Assembly: GCA_025996655.1 (NCBI GenBank)
Contig: BNTO01000026.1
Span: forward strand, 1-8,694
Direction: 5' to 3'
From: Alphaproteobacteria bacterium
Lineage (GTDB): Bacteria > Pseudomonadota > Alphaproteobacteria > BNTO01
Length of the DNA stretch: 8,694 nt
A program made the position numbers and the translations under genes. Shown here piece by piece: positions 8,255 through 8,694 of the stretch (its first letter is position 1; each line of letters starts with the position of its first letter). The notes below the pieces were generated by a model. It was not told where the DNA came from, did no database searches, and saw only the letters and a list, made by a program, of their open reading frames with translations.

Positions 8255-8549
8255 CTAAGAATCAGCTTCTATCTCTTTTCTAAAATAAACTTTGGCTTCT
8301 TCGCCTTGGCATGCGTAGCCCAAAGATTTGTAAAAATCATGAGATCCCAATGGGGCTCTCGTTACGCGCGAAACAAGATCGATAACGCAAGGAACGTAGT
8401 TTTGAGCGATCTCTTCAACACTTTTTATAAGACACTTGCCGATTCCGTGGCGACAGAACTTTTCGTCTACAACAAGCCCGTCGAAAAATAGATTTGTTCA
8501 AAAGAACTTTGTTCCGTTTTTTCAATCTTTTGGCTACGATAGCCATGGG
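8255..8549 (-). pseudogene. GNAT acetyltransferase remnant, 5'-truncated and frameshifted
   Basis: From 8497 to the TAG at 8257-8255 the minus strand encodes 80 residues that fit the C-terminal half of a GNAT N-acetyltransferase: FFDGLVVDEKFCRHGIGKCL (the Rxx-GIG-K acetyl-CoA loop), DLVSRVTRAPLGSHDFYKSLGY and a final AKVYFRKEIEADS. The preceding part, GYRSQKIEKTEQSSFEQIYF, lies in the next frame and would join the first part smoothly if the TTTTT run (plus-strand AAAAA, 8484-8488) had one more base. The N-terminal acceptor-binding half is missing, replaced near 8550 by IS481-type sequence. The substrate cannot be told. A 127-bp gap separates it from metG on the same strand. Confidence 0.7.
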
Positions 8550-8572
8550 TGTTGTCTTTTTGTTTGTTGTCT
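8550..8572 (+). repeat. Direct repeat TGTTGTCT at the IS481/GNAT junction
   Basis: TGTTGTCT occurs at 8550-8557 and again at 8565-8572, separated by TTTTGTT. It sits where transposase similarity ends and GNAT similarity begins. Many IS ends start with TGT, so one copy may be the element's terminus. The partner end lies outside the window, so an inverted repeat or target duplication cannot be confirmed. Confidence 0.35.
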
Positions 8573-8694
8573 AGTCCCAAATTCTTGTTGTATAATTCTT
8601 GAGCAAACTCCGTCGACTCTTTCCCCATCTTTTTAGCAACAAATTCTACGGGGGTAAACCCTTTTATCGCCTTCAATCTTTTCCCCAAGTTATA
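8551..8694 (-). mobile_element. IS481-type transposase, C-terminal end (runs out of window)
   Basis: The minus strand from the window edge encodes YNLGKRLKAIKGFTPVEF, then VAKKMGKESTEF and NKNLGLDN. This resembles the C-terminal tail of IS481-family DDE integrase-like transposases, which typically carry a YN.AKRLK.LKGLTPYEF pattern followed by a GLN-type ending. The catalytic core would lie beyond 8694. No stop codon follows the tail: the frame runs on through the junction into the GNAT remnant and stops at 8469-8467. This fits an insertion, or later loss of the element's extreme end. It is placed by motif recall, not by a database match. Confidence 0.6.

Noticed and set aside
8048..8491. 147-codon plus-strand frame across the metG leader and GNAT remnant
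   Set aside because: It overlaps the metG start and is antisense to GNAT-like sequence; Cys/Phe/Arg-rich translation with no family resemblance.
8531..8545. Hairpin TGGCTA-CGA-TAGCCA as a terminator
   Set aside because: No T tract follows on either strand and it falls inside the GNAT remnant coding sequence (HGYRSQ).

Overview
The window looks like a piece of an alphaproteobacterial chromosome of moderate GC, possibly from a host-associated lineage such as the Holosporales. That placement is an inference from protein style, close gene packing and transposon debris; no rRNA or other decisive marker is present. It holds seven intact protein-coding genes, with broken mobile DNA at both edges.

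Left edge (1-215): the start of an IS110-family transposase, with its ribosome binding site and untranslated leader, is cut off after about 33 codons. In IS110 elements this leader region can encode the bridge RNA.

216-2246 (minus strand): ruvC lies directly behind a gene for a ScsC/DsbA-like lipoprotein that has lost its CXXC redox site. Further upstream is a small zincin-family protein whose HExxH metal site reads YEISH.

2289-5453: parE (topoisomerase IV subunit B, plus strand) diverges from the zincin gene and converges on a gene for an exported TPR/Sel1-repeat protein.

5454-5658: a 205-bp divergent intergenic region contains a 45-bp imperfect dyad and a leader that can form two competing hairpins.

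5659-8127: lolD (lipoprotein-release ABC ATPase) stands without a visible lolC/lolE partner. It converges, with a 6-bp gap, on metG. This methionyl-tRNA synthetase resembles the archaeal/eukaryotic-like type, carries a four-cysteine zinc knuckle, and has KFSTS in place of KMSKS. Four CTTTGT hexamers spaced 11-12 bp apart precede it.

Right edge (8255-8694, minus strand): a GNAT acetyltransferase gene survives only as its 3' part. It carries an apparent one-base frameshift in a T run and abuts the 3' end of an IS481-type transposase gene that enters from outside the window.

The intact genes serve unrelated housekeeping roles: Holliday-junction resolution, chromosome decatenation, lipoprotein sorting, tRNA charging and envelope functions. 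I see no defence cassette, CRISPR array, tRNA or rRNA. The points of most interest are active-site losses in otherwise well-kept proteins, the unusual MetRS, and the two transposon junctions.
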